NCBI GenBank assembly: GCA_963976795.1
Contig: CAXBLT010000015.1
Location: 18,180 to 82,179, forward strand
DNA length: 64,000 nt
DNA from: UBA7359 sp963976795
GTDB taxonomy: Bacteria > Pseudomonadota > Gammaproteobacteria > Eutrophobiales > Eutrophobiaceae
Direction of reading: 5' to 3'
Part shown: piece by piece, positions 62,617 to 64,000 of the stretch
How positions within the stretch are numbered: position 1 is the stretch's first letter
Layout: each line of letters opens with the position of its first letter
Position numbers and translations under genes: made by a program
Notes under the pieces: generated by a model
The model's database searches: none
What the model was told of the DNA's origin: nothing
The model's input: only the letters and a program-made list of their open reading frames with translations

Positions 62617-64000
62617 ATGAAACCAGTTATCGCTATCGTTGGTCGACCCAATGTTGGCAAGTCTACTTTTTTCAATCGCCTGACATCAAGCCGTGATGCC
62701 TTGGTCGCCGATCGTCCAGGAGTCACTCGTGATCGTCAATACGGCGTAGCACATCATGATTCACGCTCATTCCTGATTATTGATACGGGCGGTATTGGCG
62801 AAGAAGATCATGATAGTCAGGAAGTTGCCGAACTGATGACAGAGCAATCGATGCTGGCAGCAAGTGAGGCAGCAGTATTAGTCTGGATCGTCGATGGTCG
62901 CGATGGATTAACCGCTGTTGATGAAATTCTATCTGCAGAATTTAGGAAGTTGGATAAACCGATATTTTTAGCCGTCAATAAAATTGAAGGTTATGAAAGC
63001 GAAGTCGCTATCAGTGATTTTTATCGCCTCGGTATTGATTCCGTATGGCCCATCTCATCCAAACGTGGCGATGGTATAACAGACCTACTCAATGCTGTCT
63101 CAGAAATCATCCCCGATACAATTGAAGATGAAACTGAGTCGTTAGAAGGCATAGCCATTTCCGTTTTAGGCCGGCCTAATGTTGGCAAATCTACATTAGT
63201 CAATCGCATGATTGGTGAAGACCGTGTACTTACCTTTGACCACCCCGGCACAACGCGCGACAGCATAAAGATACCGTTCGAAAAGAATGGGAAAGATTAC
63301 ATCTTAATCGACACCGCCGGGGTACGCAGAAAAAGCAAGGTGCACGACATGGTCGAAAAGTTCAGCATCTTAAAATCATTCGAAGCAATCGATGCAGCCA
63401 ATATTATTGTTCTGGTCATCGATGCCAGTGAAGGTGTAACCGATCAAGACACTACCCTTTTAGGTATGATCGAAGACAGCGGCAAATCCCTCATTATCGT
63501 AGTCAATAAATGGGATGGCATGGAGACTTCGGATAAAGATCGCGTAAAGGACTTACTATCTCACAAGTTCAGTTTCATCGATTATGCTCAATACCATTTC
63601 ACTTCAGCGTTACACGGTACCGGTGTCGGCAATATATTTAAAACCATAAACAAGATAGAAAAATCGCTCGATATCAATGTCTCAACATCTGACATGACCG
63701 ACATACTAGAAGATGCCGTCGCAAAACACCCACCACATATGGTGCAAGGCCGTAGAATAAAATTACGCTACGCCCACCTCGGCGGAACAGATCCCATTCG
63801 CGTCATAATACATGGCAATCAAACTGACAAAGTCCCCGATGCCTATAAACGCTATCTAGCCAGTGTATTTCGCAAACGCTTAAAGTTGGTAGGAACAAAC
63901 GTACTAGTCGACTTCAAACACGGTGACAATCCATTTAAAGACAAGAAAAATGTATTAACAGCAAGACAAGTTAATAAACGTAAACGTTTAATGAAATTTG
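62617..64000 (+). CDS. der: Ribosome-assembly GTPase Der (EngA), C-terminus cut by window end
   Basis: Der has two GTPase domains and takes part in 50S assembly. The open frame from ATG 62617 shows the first G1 motif GRPNVGKST at residues 8-16, DTGGIG (G3) and NKIEG, and a second G1 motif at about residues 186-194, with DTAGV and VVNKWDGM (second G4). The KH-like C-terminal domain is present up to KNVLTARQVNKRKRLMKF. Only the last few residues are missing. Confidence 0.97.
   Translation, partial: MKPVIAIVGRPNVGKSTFFNRLTSSRDALVADRPGVTRDRQYGVAHHDSRSFLIIDTGGIGEEDHDSQEVAELMTEQSMLAASEAAVLVWIVDGRDGLTAVDEILSAEFRKLDKPIFLAVNKIEGYESEVAISDFYRLGIDSVWPISSKRGDGITDLLNAVSEIIPDTIEDETESLEGIAISVLGRPNVGKSTLVNRMIGEDRVLTFDHPGTTRDSIKIPFEKNGKDYILIDTAGVRRKSKVHDMVEKFSILKSFEAIDAANIIVLVIDASEGVTDQDTTLLGMIEDSGKSLIIVVNKWDGMETSDKDRVKDLLSHKFSFIDYAQYHFTSALHGTGVGNIFKTINKIEKSLDINVSTSDMTDILEDAVAKHPPHMVQGRRIKLRYAHLGGTDPIRVIIHGNQTDKVPDAYKRYLASVFRKRLKLVGTNVLVDFKHGDNPFKDKKNVLTARQVNKRKRLMKF

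Noticed and set aside
1..64000. CRISPR array or phage genes
   Set aside because: No regularly spaced direct repeats and no phage structural, integrase or transposase genes are visible.

Overview
The window looks like chromosomal DNA of a halotolerant, AT-leaning gammaproteobacterium. The evidence is the gene orders queA-tgt-yajC-secD, lptF/lptG-pepA-holC-valS, and ndk-rlmN-pilW-rodZ-hisS-yfgM-bamB-der, an IscR-controlled suf operon, and an EctR-controlled ectoine/hydroxyectoine operon with its own aspartate kinase. No species is named. Ectoine genes with EctR recall marine methylotrophs and sulfur oxidisers, but that is only a hint.

Layout. (1) 1-5072, minus strand: queA, tgt, a DUF692/MNIO enzyme with an overlapping partner gene, yajC and the start of secD. 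The MNIO pair sits inside an otherwise classical operon. (2) 5139-5519: a dispersed repeat, a strong promoter, a broken 5' copy of tRNA-Leu and the intact tRNA-Leu(CAA). (3) 5717-14250: an AT-rich zinc-limitation island. It holds two inverted COG0523 GTPase paralogues, DUF1826, a ZrgA-like His-rich periplasmic protein, an HD phosphohydrolase, DUF3299, a LolD/LolE-like ABC pair, MerC, a decayed cation-efflux gene and a SEC-C protein. Three sites resembling gammaproteobacterial Zur boxes lie at the starts of its divergent or leading genes. (4) 14653-24963: ectR, ectABCD, a DksA-like zinc-finger gene, the ectoine-type aspartate kinase, a sodium/solute symporter, nhaA and an MFS transporter, forming an osmoadaptation block. 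(5) 25072-30502, minus: a molybdopterin-binding (CinA-type) protein, then pcnB-folK-deoxynucleoside kinase-panB-panC-panD, mostly with 1-4 bp overlaps.

(6) 30567-32249: tRNA-Glu(CTC), a Fic protein behind a 43-bp hairpin, and a DUF3800 remnant, a small accessory patch. (7) 32250-38788: a tripartite RND efflux operon (outer-membrane factor, AcrB-like pump, AcrA-like adaptor) with a divergent TetR regulator. (8) 38864-47977: an RDD protein, lptG/lptF (minus), pepA, holC, a small conserved gene, valS, cysE, a second copy of the dispersed repeat and a DUF2970 membrane protein. (9) 47995-55553: a decayed antitoxin-like remnant, two abutting type-1 IscR sites, iscR, an A-type carrier gene, sufBCDSU, sufT and a Rieske ferredoxin. 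(10) 55871-64000: ndk, rlmN, pilW, rodZ, hisS, yfgM, bamB and der (cut by the window end), without ispG between rodZ and hisS.

The most distinctive material is the zinc island (three Zur-like boxes, one inside a 40-bp near-palindrome), the MNIO/partner pair without a visible precursor peptide, and the partial tRNA-Leu duplication directly behind its promoter.
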